Source: Actinokineospora sp. NBRC 105648
GTDB lineage: Bacteria > Actinomycetota > Actinomycetes > Mycobacteriales > Pseudonocardiaceae
NCBI RefSeq assembly: GCF_030269645.1
Contig: NZ_BSTR01000016.1
Location: 62,001-126,000, forward strand
Length of the DNA stretch: 64,000 bases
Reading direction: 5' to 3'
The translations under genes and the position numbers were made by a program. The notes beneath the pieces were generated by a model. That model made no database searches. It was not told the DNA's origin and saw only the letters and a program-made list of their open reading frames with translations. Below, piece by piece: positions 1 to 8,885 of the stretch; position 1 is the stretch's first letter; each line of letters begins with the position of its first letter.

Positions 1-13
1 CGAGGCGAATGGT

Positions 14-1459
14 TTGGTCGAGTTGATCGGGGACTGGACCACGGCGGCGGGTCCGCTCTACCGGAAGCTGGCGGGAGCGGTGGCAGCGAGCATTGAGCTG
101 GGTGACCTGCCCGCTGGCGAGCGGTTGCCGTCCGAGCGTGATCTGGCGCGGTTGCTCACCGTGAGCCGGGCGACGGTGGTGGCCGCCTATGACGAGCTGC
201 GCGGGCGCGGGCTGGTCGACAGCGTTCGCGGCAGTGGGACGCGGGTGAGTGCTCGGCGTCGGGTCAACGGGGCCGAGGGGCGGGTGGCGGGTGGTCGGGC
301 CACTTCGATCTCCCAGCGGCTGGTGGACGGGCCGGGTACGACCATCTCGTTGGCCATGGCGATCGAGCCTGCCGCGCCGGAGGTGGCTGAGGCCTATCGG
401 TCGTTGGACGGGGACCTGGCCGAGTTGATGGCCGATGTCGGCTACCACCCGCGCGGCTATCCCCCGCTGCGGCGGGAGGTGGCGACGCACTACACGGCGG
501 CGGGGGCGGTTACCGAGCCTGACCAGGTGTTGGTGACCACCGGCGCGCAGCAGGCGATCGGGCTGGTGGCGCAGATGTACCTGCGGCCCGGGTGCACCGT
601 CGTGGTGGAGTCGCCGAGCTGGCCGGGCTGCCTGGACGTCTTCCGCGAGGCGGGCGCGCGGCTCGTCGGGGTGCCGTTGGACGAGGAGGGCGTGCGGACC
701 GACCTGCTGGCGGCGGCGTTCGCCGACGAGGCGCCGGTGCTGGCCTACTTGATGCCGACCTACCACAACCCGACCGGCACGCTGTTGTCCGCCGGGCGCA
801 GGCGGCGGGTGGCGGAGTTGGCGGCGCGGTACAACGTGCCCGTCCTGGAGGACAACGCCCACAGCGGTTTCCACAGCCTCGCCAGTGGTGCCACACCACC
901 CCCGATCGGGGCGTACGCGCGGGGTGGCGCGGAGGTGCTGACCATCGGTTCGATGGCCAAGTCGGTCTGGGGTGGCCTGCGGATCGGCTGGGTGCGCGGG
1001 CCGGTCCCGATCGTCGACCGGCTGACCCGGTACAAGGTGCGCGCCGACCTGGGCAGCCCGGTGCTCGACCAGGCCCTCTCCGCCCGGCTGCTGCCCCGGT
1101 TGGCCGAGATCACCGCCGCCCGGGGCACGGTGCTGCGGGCGCGGCTCGAGCACCTGCAGGCGCTGCTCGCGGAGCGCCTGCCGAGCTGGCGCTGGCGCTC
1201 CCCCGACGGCGGCTCGGCGCTGTGGGTCGAGCTGCCCGACACCAACGCGCGGATCTTCGCCCAGGTCGCGCTGCGGCACGGGGTGGAGGCGGTGCCCGGG
1301 TCGGCCACCGACCCCTCCGGCGCGCACGACAACCACCTCCGGCTGCCGTTCACCTTCCCGGTCGAGACGATCACCGAGCTGGTGGACCGGCTCACCCGGG
1401 CGTGGCACGACCTGCGCAGGCACGGGCCCGCGGAGAACCTGACGCGACCGGTGGTCTGA
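14..1459 (+). CDS. MocR-type GntR/aminotransferase fusion transcriptional regulator
   Basis: About 481 residues: an N-terminal GntR winged helix (PLYRKLAGAV..., LPSERDLARLL, about residues 12-78) joined to a class I/II aminotransferase fold. The PLP-binding lysine is in TIGSMAKSVWGG and the fold's NPTG motif (YHNPTGTLLS) is present. MocR proteins are DNA-binding regulators that sense PLP or an amino-acid-derived ligand, often controlling vitamin B6 or amino acid genes. The first possible start is TTG at 14, but the frame is open to the window edge, so the true start may lie upstream. No vitamin B6 gene is visible next to it, so the target is unknown. Confidence 0.85.
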   Translation: MVELIGDWTTAAGPLYRKLAGAVAASIELGDLPAGERLPSERDLARLLTVSRATVVAAYDELRGRGLVDSVRGSGTRVSARRRVNGAEGRVAGGRATSISQRLVDGPGTTISLAMAIEPAAPEVAEAYRSLDGDLAELMADVGYHPRGYPPLRREVATHYTAAGAVTEPDQVLVTTGAQQAIGLVAQMYLRPGCTVVVESPSWPGCLDVFREAGARLVGVPLDEEGVRTDLLAAAFADEAPVLAYLMPTYHNPTGTLLSAGRRRRVAELAARYNVPVLEDNAHSGFHSLASGATPPPIGAYARGGAEVLTIGSMAKSVWGGLRIGWVRGPVPIVDRLTRYKVRADLGSPVLDQALSARLLPRLAEITAARGTVLRARLEHLQALLAERLPSWRWRSPDGGSALWVELPDTNARIFAQVALRHGVEAVPGSATDPSGAHDNHLRLPFTFPVETITELVDRLTRAWHDLRRHGPAENLTRPVV

Positions 1460-1738
1460 AGGGGCACGGCACCGGCCCGCCGGGTGGGCGCCAACCAGAC
1501 AACCGGGCGCGGCCAGCGGTCGGCGGGCCGCCTTGTCCGGGCCGAGCCGGTCGTCCCGTGGCCGCGCCCCAGCTCCACAGTGGAGCGCTCCACCGACGCC
1601 GGCCCGGCCGAAGTGCTGGTCGCGATCGACAAGACCTACCGCGAGTTCGCCTCCGACCGGAGGTGACCAAGGAGCAGCGGGCGCGCAGCCGCGACAACGG
1701 CGCCGTCCTGCGCACCTTCTCCGGGACGCACGGCCTGG
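1460..1738. other. Intergenic stretch without a convincing gene
   Basis: Between the MocR gene and the TetR gene, which converge here. A 60-codon open frame (GTG at 1484 to 1666) abuts a 27-codon frame preceded by GGAGG, but neither resembles a protein I recognise. The palindrome CTCCACAGTGGAG lies near 1573. It may be a decayed gene or plain spacer; I see no clear terminator. Confidence 0.4.
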
Positions 1739-2332
1739 TCAGGTGACGAGAACATCCCAAACGGACAGTGCAGCGTCGACAACCCCTTGCAGGGTCGCGG
1801 TATCGCTGCCATCTCTGGCTTGGATTGACATTCCATAGAGGACAGTCAGGTAGAACGAGGTGACCGCCGCCGGATCCGCGTGGTCGGCGAGCTCGCCCGC
1901 CGCCTTGGCGCGGACCAGTCTGCGGGTCAGCATCTCCCGGTCGCGGGTGCGCAGCTCGGCGAGCAGGTCGCGCACGGTGTCGTTGCCAGGGCTGGTGTTC
2001 GTCGCGGCGAGCACGACCATGCACCCCGGCGGCCCGTCCGGGCCCGCGTAGGACTCGGCGCGGGCGCGGAGCATGTCCTCGACGGCTTGGCGCGCGGTCG
2101 GGCGGTCGCAGTAGCGGGCGGTGGCGTCGGCGCTCTCGTAGAGCTCCACCGCCTCGCGGAACAGCAGCTCCTTGCTGCCGAAGGCGGTGTAGAGGCTGCG
2201 CGTGCCGATCCCCATCGCGGCGGTGAGGTCGGTGATCGAGACCGCCTCGTAGCCGCGTGCCCAGAACAGGCGCATGGCGGTGCGCAGGGCCTCGCCCCGG
2301 TCGAAACCGCGCGGGCGTCCCGGTCCCGACAT
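1739..2332 (-). CDS. TetR/AcrR-family transcriptional regulator
   Basis: 197 residues, normal length for the family. The N-terminal HTH (ALRTAMRLFWARGYEAVSI, then DLTAAMGIGTRSLYTAFGSK, residues 14-52) is typical of TetR. The C-terminal ligand domain carries the PGCMVV motif seen in AcrR/NemR-like regulators that pair with reductases. It is divergent from a short-chain dehydrogenase across an 82-bp gap, the classic arrangement in which the TetR protein represses itself and its neighbour and is released by a small electrophile or substrate. The ligand is not deducible. Confidence 0.88.
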   Translation of the reverse strand: MSGPGRPRGFDRGEALRTAMRLFWARGYEAVSITDLTAAMGIGTRSLYTAFGSKELLFREAVELYESADATARYCDRPTARQAVEDMLRARAESYAGPDGPPGCMVVLAATNTSPGNDTVRDLLAELRTRDREMLTRRLVRAKAAGELADHADPAAVTSFYLTVLYGMSIQARDGSDTATLQGVVDAALSVWDVLVT

Positions 2333-2347
2333 CCGATCCCCTTCCGC

Positions 2348-2379
2348 TTGACAGGGCGAGCCTACCCGTGTTGGCTAAT
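2348..2379 (+). promoter_or_regulatory. Probable promoter of the SDR gene in the divergent TetR/SDR gap
   Basis: TTGACA at 2348-2353 matches a sigma-70-type -35 box; a weak -10 candidate (TTGGCT or GCTAAT) lies 17-20 nt downstream. The AT-richer run TTGGCTAATTGTGCAACG is the most likely place for the TetR operator. The ribosome binding site AGGGAG follows at 2403-2408. Confidence 0.45.
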
Positions 2380-2414
2380 TGTGCAACGTTCGATGCGGAA
2401 TTAGGGAGACCAGC

Positions 2415-3152
2415 ATGGGCCTGGATGGACGAGTGGCGGTCGTGACCGGCGGCAGCCGTGGCATTGGTGCCGCGATCGCGCGGCGACTCGCGGCGGGCGG
2501 CGCCGACGTGGCCCTGACCTACAACTCGGCCGCCGACCGCGCCTCGGCGGTGGCGGACGAGATCACCGCGCTGGGAAGGCGGGCGCTGGTGTTCAAGGCA
2601 CCGGCCGACGACCGGGAGTCGGTTGCGCAAGCGGTGCGCCAGACCGCGGCCGAACTGGGGCGGCTCGACATCCTGGTCAACAACGCCGGGATCTTCGACT
2701 ACGGGCACCTTGAGGACCTGACCGACGAGCAGTTCGACCGGACCGTGGAGGTCAACGTGCGCGCGGTCTTCACCGCGACGCGGGCGGCAGCGCCGTTGAT
2801 GGGCCCGGGCGGGCGGGTGATCAGCATCGGCAGCAACCTGGCCGATCGTGCAGGCGGCGCGGGGATAAGCCTGTACGCGATGAGCAAGGCCGCGCTGGTC
2901 GGGTTGACGCGTGGGATGGCGCGGGATCTTGGTCCGCGCGGGATCACGGTGAACCTGGTGCAGCCTGGGTCGACCGATACGGACATGAACCCGGCTGATG
3001 GGGTTGGCGCGGAGGCGCAGTTGGCGTCGAGTGCGGTGGGGCATTACGGGGTGCCGGAGGATGTGGCGGGGGCGGTGGCGTATTTGGCTGGGTCTGGGAG
3101 TGGGTATGTGACTGGGTCTGTGCTCACTGTGGACGGTGGGCAGCTGGCTTGA
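2415..3152 (+). CDS. Short-chain dehydrogenase/reductase (classical SDR, FabG-like)
   Basis: 245 residues from ATG 2415, chosen because AGGGAG lies 6 nt upstream. Classical SDR features: TGGSRGIGAAIA cofactor loop, NNAG motif (ILVNNAGIFDYG), catalytic Ser in SIGSN, Tyr-x-x-x-Lys in SLYAMSKAAL, and the PG motif in VQPGSTDTDMNP. It would be an NADP(H)-dependent oxidoreductase of a carbonyl or alcohol substrate. Partnering with a divergent TetR regulator suggests inducible detoxification rather than fatty acid synthesis. The substrate is unknown. Confidence 0.9.
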   Translation: MGLDGRVAVVTGGSRGIGAAIARRLAAGGADVALTYNSAADRASAVADEITALGRRALVFKAPADDRESVAQAVRQTAAELGRLDILVNNAGIFDYGHLEDLTDEQFDRTVEVNVRAVFTATRAAAPLMGPGGRVISIGSNLADRAGGAGISLYAMSKAALVGLTRGMARDLGPRGITVNLVQPGSTDTDMNPADGVGAEAQLASSAVGHYGVPEDVAGAVAYLAGSGSGYVTGSVLTVDGGQLA

Positions 3153-3185
3153 GTTGTATTGGCTTGCCGTTCGGGTTGCGGCGGG

Positions 3186-3310
3186 GCTCGATCTAGGACG
3201 TCTTGGGGTTACCGTCTTCGGTGCCTGGGTTGCGGGGCGTGGGCAGGGTCTGGTGGGTTTGCTGCCCTGGGGTTGCCGTCTTCGTTGCCCGAGTTACGAG
3301 CGTGGGCTCG
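3186..3310. repeat. Imperfect direct repeats preceding hairpin element A
   Basis: GCTCGATCTAG occurs at 3186-3196 and again at 3306-3316, where it starts hairpin element A. Between them, about 40 bp containing GGGGTTaCCGTCTTCG (near 3205) recur 64 bp later as GGGGTTgCCGTCTTCG (near 3269), both ending in GCGTGGGC or CGTGGGC. This looks like local duplication at the element's edge. Confidence 0.6.
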
Positions 3311-3445
3311 ATCTAGTGAACTCGCTTCGTGCGGGGCCCCTAGAGCACCGCGGTGGCGAAAAAAGGGCGGGTGAAGGACATCCCCACCACACGGCAAGTT
3401 TAGCGGCACTCCTCCCCCACACGAAGCGAGTCCACTAGATCGAGC
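3306..3445. repeat. Hairpin element, copy A (about 140 bp, inverted-repeat arms)
   Basis: Arms at 3306-3331 and 3420-3445 are 26-nt reverse complements with a single mismatch (left GTGAAC opposite right GTCCAC). Inner segments pair partly: GTGCGGGG with the C-rich run before the right arm, and a G-rich run with TCCCCACC. It lies between the convergent SDR and subtilase genes. Related copies occur at 8628-8767 and 63703-63844; see findings. Confidence 0.85.
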
Positions 3446-3483
3446 ATCCGTAACGGGACTTGCGTTCCAGCGAGGGCGGCCTA

Positions 3484-3620
3484 TCCGCTGCGGTCTGGTG
3501 GGGACGGCCCCTCCGCTGCGGTCTGGTGGGGGCGGTCTCTCCGATGCGGTTTGGGGGGGTGGCCTCTCCGATGCTGGACCAGTGGGGTCGGCATCCGCTG
3601 CGGTTGGGCGGATGGGGCTC
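3484..3620. repeat. 28-bp imperfect tandem repeat, about five copies
   Basis: Units begin TCCGCTGCGG or TCCGATGCGG at 3484, 3512, 3540, 3567 and 3594, so the period is 27-28 bp. Each continues with a tTGGTGGGG-like run and ends in a GGCC(T/C)C or GGTCTC block. There are no spacers, so this is a minisatellite and not a CRISPR array. It shows no protein with recognisable features in either direction. Confidence 0.75.
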
Positions 3621-3721
3621 TGCCGCGGTTGGGTGGAGTGGACTTCCGTTGGGATTGGCGCTACTGGAAGTCGTTGTGCACCAAGGTTTTTGGGTCCTGA
3701 GTTGTGCGTTGTGGAGGCGAG

Positions 3722-3753
3722 GCCGGTGGCCGGACTGGAGTCCGGCCACCGGC
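3722..3753 (-). terminator. Strong GC hairpin downstream of the subtilase gene
   Basis: GCCGGTGGCCGGACT (3722-3736) and AGTCCGGCCACCGGC (3739-3753) are perfect 15-nt inverted repeats with almost no loop. It lies 45 bp beyond the stop codon of the leftward subtilase gene, the right place for a terminator. There is no T-tract in that direction, common for actinomycete terminators. Confidence 0.7.
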
Positions 3754-3797
3754 TTTCCCCTCTCACCAGCCGGATCGGTCGGCGGCTGGGGAGTTGG

Positions 3798-5426
3798 TCA
3801 GAGGACTCGCCAGGAGAAGGTCGCGGTGCCGGTGGCGCCGCTGGTGTTGGTGGCCGTGACGGTGACCGAGTAGGTGCCCGCTCGGGTGTAGGTGCCGGTG
3901 ATCCGGCCGGTGCGGGCGTCGATCGTCAGGCCGGTGGGCAGGCCGGTGGCCGCGTAGGTCAGCGCGGAGCCGTCCGAGGAGCGGGCGTAGACGCTGTAGT
4001 TGGCCGGGTGGCCGACGAAGCCGAACTGCTGGCCCGGGTTGAAGACCGTGACCGTGCTGTTGGGCTTGGTCGTGGTGGTCGGGCGGGTGGTCGTCGTGCT
4101 GGGCGGGGTCGTGGTGGTCGGCGGGGTGGTCGGCGTCGTCGGGCGGGTGGTGCTGGTGGGGCTGGTCGGCGTCGTGGTGGGGGTGCCGTCGAAGACGCTG
4201 TAGAGGAGCTTGTTGGGGGAGCCGTTGAGGTTGGTGACCTTGCCGCTGGTGGCGTTGTTCACCAGGGCGTCGCGGACCTGCTGGTTGGTCGCGTTCGGGT
4301 TGGCCGCCAGGTACAGCGCGGCGACGCCGGCCACGTGCGGGGTGGCCATCGAGGTGCCGCTGATGGAGTTGGTGCCGTTGTCCAGCCAGGTCGAGGTGAC
4401 GCCGGTGCCGGGGGCGAAGATGTCCAGGCAGGTCCCGTAGTTGCTGCCGTTGACCTTGTTCCAGTCCTCGGGCAGGGCGCGGCTGTCGGTCTTGGTGGTG
4501 GCGCCGACGGTGATCGCGTCGGGGACGCGGGCCGGGCTGTAGTTGCAGGCGTCCTTGTTGTCGTTGCCCGCGGCGACCGCGACGGTGACGCCCGCCTGGA
4601 TGAGGCGCTTGATGGCGTCGTCGCTGGCGGTGTCGGCGCCGCCGCCGAGGCTCAGGTTGGCGACGGCGGGCTTGGCCGCGTTCTTGGCGACCCAGTCGAT
4701 GCCCGCGATCACGTTGCTGTTCGGGCCGGAGCCGCTGCAGGGCAGCACCCGGACGCCGAACAGGTTGACCTTCTTGGCCACGCCGTAGGTCTTGGAGCCG
4801 ATGGTGCCCGCGACGTGGGTGCCGTGGCCGTTGCAGTCGGTGGCGTCGTTGTCCTTGTCCACCGCGTCGTAGCCGTGCTTGGCGCGGCCCTCGAACTCGG
4901 GGTGGGTGGTCAGCACGCCGGTGTCGATGATGTAGGCGTTGACGTTCGACGCGGTGGTCGAGTACGTGTAGCCGTTGCTCAGCGGCAGGTCGCGCTGGTC
5001 GACGCGGTCCAGGCCCCAGGTGGGGTTGGGCTGGGTCTCGTTGACGGTGACCGTGGAGTCCTGCTGGACGTAGGCCACGGCCGGGTCCGCGGCCAGGCGC
5101 TTGGCCTGCTCGGCGGACAGCTCCCCGGCGAAGCCGCGGATCGAGGCGGTGTAGGTCAGCTTGACCTTCGCGCCGTAGCGCTGGGCCAGGTCGGTGGCGG
5201 TGGTGCCGGTCGCGCTCGCGACCGACGAGCCGTCCTTGAACACCACGATGTAGCTGCCGGGGATGGCGTTGTCGGCACTCAGCACACCCGACGGGGTCGG
5301 CTGCTGGGCGGGCGCGGCCTCGTTGGCCGAGGCCGGGATGGTGACCGCGGCGAGCACGGCCAGGGCGGCGGCGCCGAGTGCCCCGCCCGCGGCGGCCACG
5401 CGCCGGAAGTTGCGATCTTGTCGCAT
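3798..5426 (-). CDS. Secreted subtilisin-like serine protease (S8) with I9 propeptide and C-terminal Ig-like domain
   Basis: 542 residues. A signal peptide (residues 1-34, hydrophobic [16 protein letters not shown]) is followed by an inhibitor I9 propeptide (about 55-128, [10 protein letters not shown] to VAYVQQD), then the S8 catalytic domain with Asp168 (IIDTG), His201 (NGHGTH) and Ser359 (GTSMATPH). A Thr/Pro-rich linker (about 415-455) leads to a putative Ig-like domain ([17 protein letters not shown]). This is an alkaline-protease/proteinase-K-type secreted enzyme that would self-activate by cleaving its propeptide. ATG 5426 is preceded by AGGGAG. A paralogue with the same order lies at 9827-11773. 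Confidence 0.93.
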   Translation of the reverse strand: MRQDRNFRRVAAAGGALGAAALAVLAAVTIPASANEAAPAQQPTPSGVLSADNAIPGSYIVVFKDGSSVASATGTTATDLAQRYGAKVKLTYTASIRGFAGELSAEQAKRLAADPAVAYVQQDSTVTVNETQPNPTWGLDRVDQRDLPLSNGYTYSTTASNVNAYIIDTGVLTTHPEFEGRAKHGYDAVDKDNDATDCNGHGTHVAGTIGSKTYGVAKKVNLFGVRVLPCSGSGPNSNVIAGIDWVAKNAAKPAVANLSLGGGADTASDDAIKRLIQAGVTVAVAAGNDNKDACNYSPARVPDAITVGATTKTDSRALPEDWNKVNGSNYGTCLDIFAPGTGVTSTWLDNGTNSISGTSMATPHVAGVAALYLAANPNATNQQVRDALVNNATSGKVTNLNGSPNKLLYSVFDGTPTTTPTSPTSTTRPTTPTTPPTTTTPPSTTTTRPTTTTKPNSTVTVFNPGQQFGFVGHPANYSVYARSSDGSALTYAATGLPTGLTIDARTGRITGTYTRAGTYSVTVTATNTSGATGTATFSWRVL

Positions 5427-5724
5427 GGTGGAAGATCTCCCTCGCTCACTCCACCCGGAGAACTTTCACCGGGTGGTGGGCCGCCATTGCAGGTTTGGTG
5501 ACTGACGGCCACGAGGTCACCCTCAAGGGTCACAATCGGTGGTAACAATTGGGGGATTCAGTAGGTAGTGCGTAGTTTTCGGCGACTACCCGACCTACCG
5601 CCGCCACTGCGGCGCCCACCTGGTGGACGGACCGGTCACGCCCGGTCGCAGCGGCGTGTCGGCGCCCCGGTTCGGCAGTCATCTCCTGGTGCGGGGCCTG
5701 CGGGAGGCCCCGGTGGGAGGCGTG
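5427..5724. other. Divergent promoter region between subtilase and LAL regulator
   Basis: 298 bp with no gene of its own. It contains an imperfect palindrome near 5561-5604 (GGTAG and GTAG paired with CTAC and CCTACC), a candidate operator. The LAL frame is open upstream to 5623, but the start at 5725 is better supported. Confidence 0.5.
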
Positions 5725-8577
5725 ATGAGCAGGAAGGTCCGGCATCGGCTCGGTGGTCTGTCGCCACTGGTCGGCCGGGGCGCCGAACTGCGCGCGGCCC
5801 GGGCGGCGCTGGCGGCGCGGCCGTCGGTCGTGCTGGTCGAGGGCGAGGCCGGGGTAGGCAAGAGCAGGCTGATCGGCGAGCTGGTGCACGGGCTCGACGA
5901 CGCCGTGCTGACCGGGTTCTGCCAGCCCTCGACCGAGCCGTTCCCCTACGGCGCGCTGCTCGACGCGCTCAACGGGGTCGGTGACCGGCTGGCGGGCACA
6001 CCCCTGAGCCCCGTTGCGGGGGCGCTGCGCCCGCTGCTGCCCGAGCTCGGCGCGCACCTGCCGCCCGCGCCGCCCGCCACCGGCGACCCGCACGCCGACC
6101 GGCACCAGGTCTCGCGCGCCGTGCGGGAGCTGCTGACCGCGCTCGGACCGGCGGTGCTGGTCGTCGAGGACTTGCACTGGGCCGATGTCGGGACCCGCCA
6201 GCTGGTGCGCTTCCTGATGGGCGACCCACCGCCGGACCTGGGGATCGTGGTGAGCTACCGGCGCGAGGACGTCCCCGACGGCATCCCGCTGGGTTCGGCC
6301 TACCGTCCGCCCGGGGGCGCGGTGAGCACCCTGGTGGAGGTCCGGCCGTTCGACCTCGGCGAGGTCCGCGCGCTGGTCGGCGGCGTTCTCGGGGTGCGCG
6401 AGGTGTCCCCGCAGTTCGTCGCGCGGCTGCACGAGCGCACGGCGGGGATCCCGTTCGTGGTCGAGGAGACGCTGCGGGCACTGCGCGGGGTGACCGACGT
6501 GAGCAGGCTCGACGGCGCGAGCGCCCGGCGGCTGCTGGACTCCGTGCCCTCCCCCGTGCTGCTGCGCGACGGCGTGGTCGAACGGCTGGCGCCGCTGCCC
6601 GACAGCGCGGTGCGCGTGGTGCACGCGGCGGCGGTGCTCGACGCGCCCGCCGCCGCCGAGCTGCTCGGCGAGGTGGCCGAGCTCGACCCCGCCGAGACCC
6701 GGGCCGCGCTGGTCCACGCGGTCGGCGCGGCGGTGCTGCACGAGGCCGACGGGCGGTACCGGTTCCGCCACGAGCTCGCCCGGGCGGCCACCTACGACAC
6801 GCTCAGCGCGCCCGACCGGCTGCACCTGCACGCGCGGGTCGTCGGCGTGCTGCGCCGCGCGGTGCCGGTGCCGCTGGCCCGGCTCGCCGAGCACAGCAGG
6901 CGCGCGGGCAGGCACGACGACTGGCTCGAGTACGGCCGGGCCGCGGCCGACCGGGCGATCGAGGTGGGCGATGTGAGCACGGCGGCCACCGTGCTGCGCA
7001 GGCTGCTCGCCGACCCGGCGCTGACCCAGCGGCAGGTCGACGGGCTGGCGGTGGAGCTGAGCCGGGTGGCGGGCGCCGACATCGACCAGCGGGCGGGCAC
7101 CGAGGTGCTCGGGCGGCTGCTGCGCGAGCACCGGCTCTCCGCGCCCGCGCGCGAGCAGGCGCAGTGGTGCCTGGGCGTGCTGCTGCTGCACCAGCCGGAC
7201 GGCGGCAGCCGCGGCCGGGCGCTGATCGAGGCCACCCTGGACGAGTTCGGGGACGCCTCGGCCGGGGCGCGGCTGTGCGTGAGCGTGCTGGCCAACACCG
7301 CCAACGGCGCGGCCGACCGGACCGCGATGGGGTTCTGGCTGCGCCGGGCGGAGGCATACCTGGCCGAGTGCGACGACGAGGCGACCCGGTTGCACCTGCT
7401 GGCCAACACGACCGGGTCGCGGCTGCTGCTGGGTGACCCCTCGGTCGTGCCGGGGCTGGCGGCGCTGCCCTCGACGGCGGCGACCGCGGCGGGCAGGCGG
7501 CAGCTGTCCAGGGTGCACTGCAACATCGCCGACGCCGCGGTCAACACCGGGCACCTGCGGGTGGCGGCCACCTCGGTCGCCGAGTTCCACCGGATCGCCG
7601 ACGACCGCGCGGCCGGGCTGATCGAGGTGGCCACGCACATGACCGAGACCCGGTTGGCCTGGCTCACCGGCGAGTGGGCGGGCCTGGCCGAGCGCGCGGC
7701 CGCGATCATCGACCAGCACGGTGAGCTGTTCCACGTGGTCAACGAGGCCCACCTGGTGTCCGGGCTGCTGGCGGTGACCCGCGGGGCGTGGGACGCCGCC
7801 GAGCGGCACTTCCGGGGGACGGGGGTGCTGGACCCGGTGAACTCGGTCTCACCGGTGACGGTGGCGGGGTTCGCCGGGCTGGCGGCGGTCGCCCTGGGTC
7901 GCGGCCAGGTCGAACAGGCGTGCCTCGAGGTGGAGAACGGGCTGGAGCTGTTGCGGCGCAGGGGGATCTGGACGTGGTCGGCCGATCTCGGGTCGGTGGC
8001 CGTGGGGGTGTACGCGGCGGCGGGGTTGACGGCGTCGGCCGAGCGGCTGGTCGCGGAGATCGCCGAGGGCATCGACGGCCTGGACGCACCACACGCCCGG
8101 GCGGCGTTGTCCTACTGCCGGGGCAGTGTGGCCTCCGCACGTGGCGATGTGCTTGGGGCGGCTCAGTTGTACGGGGAGGCCGCTGCGCTGTACGAGGCGT
8201 TGCCTGCGCCGTATCTGGGGGCGTTGGCGGGGGTGCGGGAAGCGCGGTGTCTGGTCTCGGCGCACGATCCCCGGGGGCGTGAACTGGCTGCCGAGTTGCT
8301 GCCCCGGTTGCGGGGGTTGGGGGCTCATCGGGACGCGGCTCGGTGCGCGCGGCTAGTGGAGCAGAGCCCGGCCCGGTCCCGGCGGGGGCGGCGGGGGTAC
8401 GGGAGTGAGCTGTCACCTCGGGAGAACGAGGTGGCGGAGCTGATCGGCAAGGGGTACTCGAACCGGGAGATCGCTGACGTGCTGGCGCTGTCGCCGCGGA
8501 CGGTCGAGCACCACGTGGCGCGGGTGTTGGCGAAGTTGGAGCGGAGTCGGGCTGACCTGCGCTCGGAGCATGCTTGA
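5725..8577 (+). CDS. LAL-family transcriptional regulator (AAA ATPase + LuxR HTH)
   Basis: 950 residues from ATG 5725, chosen for the GGGAGG ribosome binding site and because homology begins at LSPLVGRGAELRAAR. Walker A is GEAGVGKS (about residue 42) and Walker B-like VLVVEDLHWAD (about 155). A long helical TPR-like middle leads to a C-terminal LuxR HTH (LSPRENEVAELIGKGYSNRE, then IADVLALSPRTVEHHVARVL). LAL proteins are ATP-dependent activators, often of secondary metabolism or sugar use. The neighbours are secreted proteases, so control of exoenzymes is possible but unproven. Confidence 0.88.
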   Translation: MSRKVRHRLGGLSPLVGRGAELRAARAALAARPSVVLVEGEAGVGKSRLIGELVHGLDDAVLTGFCQPSTEPFPYGALLDALNGVGDRLAGTPLSPVAGALRPLLPELGAHLPPAPPATGDPHADRHQVSRAVRELLTALGPAVLVVEDLHWADVGTRQLVRFLMGDPPPDLGIVVSYRREDVPDGIPLGSAYRPPGGAVSTLVEVRPFDLGEVRALVGGVLGVREVSPQFVARLHERTAGIPFVVEETLRALRGVTDVSRLDGASARRLLDSVPSPVLLRDGVVERLAPLPDSAVRVVHAAAVLDAPAAAELLGEVAELDPAETRAALVHAVGAAVLHEADGRYRFRHELARAATYDTLSAPDRLHLHARVVGVLRRAVPVPLARLAEHSRRAGRHDDWLEYGRAAADRAIEVGDVSTAATVLRRLLADPALTQRQVDGLAVELSRVAGADIDQRAGTEVLGRLLREHRLSAPAREQAQWCLGVLLLHQPDGGSRGRALIEATLDEFGDASAGARLCVSVLANTANGAADRTAMGFWLRRAEAYLAECDDEATRLHLLANTTGSRLLLGDPSVVPGLAALPSTAATAAGRRQLSRVHCNIADAAVNTGHLRVAATSVAEFHRIADDRAAGLIEVATHMTETRLAWLTGEWAGLAERAAAIIDQHGELFHVVNEAHLVSGLLAVTRGAWDAAERHFRGTGVLDPVNSVSPVTVAGFAGLAAVALGRGQVEQACLEVENGLELLRRRGIWTWSADLGSVAVGVYAAAGLTASAERLVAEIAEGIDGLDAPHARAALSYCRGSVASARGDVLGAAQLYGEAAALYEALPAPYLGALAGVREARCLVSAHDPRGRELAAELLPRLRGLGAHRDAARCARLVEQSPARSRRGRRGYGSELSPRENEVAELIGKGYSNREIADVLALSPRTVEHHVARVLAKLERSRADLRSEHA

Positions 8578-8627
8578 CGCTGCTTTTTGAGGTGTCACGC
8601 CGTGTGTTGCCGCGGGTAGAGCGGTGG

Positions 8628-8767
8628 GCTCGATCTGGTGGACTGCCTTTGCGCGGGGCCCCTAGGGACCCTGCGTGGGGAAAAATGCGTGGGGAGAAGG
8701 GCATCCCCACGCACGGCAAGTTTGCAGGGTCCCCCACCCCACACAAAGGCAGTCCACCAGATCGAGC
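8628..8767. repeat. Hairpin element, copy B (perfect 24-bp arms)
   Basis: The left arm 8628-8651 and right arm 8744-8767 are perfect 24-nt reverse complements. Internal stems also pair perfectly: GGGACCCTGC with GCAGGGTCCC, and GCGTGGGGA with TCCCCACGC around a short loop. The whole 140-bp element could fold into one long stem with bulges. It lies between two codirectional genes, where it could act as a terminator. The other 8578-8885 bases hold only the promoter of the next gene. Confidence 0.88.
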
Positions 8768-8873
8768 AGAGAACGTCGGGGGCCGGCGGTACCAGCGGAG
8801 TCGACTTCTTTCAAGACGAGGGCAAGGATGGGTGACCCTCGCCGCACGTCGGTCTGGGTGGGGGTGAGGTATG

Positions 8874-8879
8874 TATAGT
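8874..8879 (+). promoter_or_regulatory. -10 box of a probable leaderless transcript for the OhrR-type gene
   Basis: TATAGT ends 6 nt before ATG 8886, the spacing at which transcription would begin at or next to the start codon. No Shine-Dalgarno is needed with this arrangement, and none is present. Confidence 0.6.
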
Positions 8880-8885
8880 GGGCTA

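Noticed and set aside
1484-1743. Two small frames downstream of the MocR gene
   Set aside because: No homology recognised and no consistent coding signal; kept only as an intergenic note.
3484-3620. Possible CRISPR array
   Set aside because: Units are contiguous with a 27-28-bp period and no unique spacers, and no cas genes are present.
3498-5501. Long rightward open frame (667 codons) opposite the subtilase
   Set aside because: It is the complement of the subtilase gene in high-GC DNA; composition is Gly/Ala/Arg/Val without domain features, while the leftward frame has signal peptide and catalytic triad.
5530-7809. Leftward 759-codon frame opposite the LAL regulator
   Set aside because: Low-complexity Arg/Gly/Pro/His/Gln sequence; the rightward frame carries Walker motifs and the LuxR HTH.
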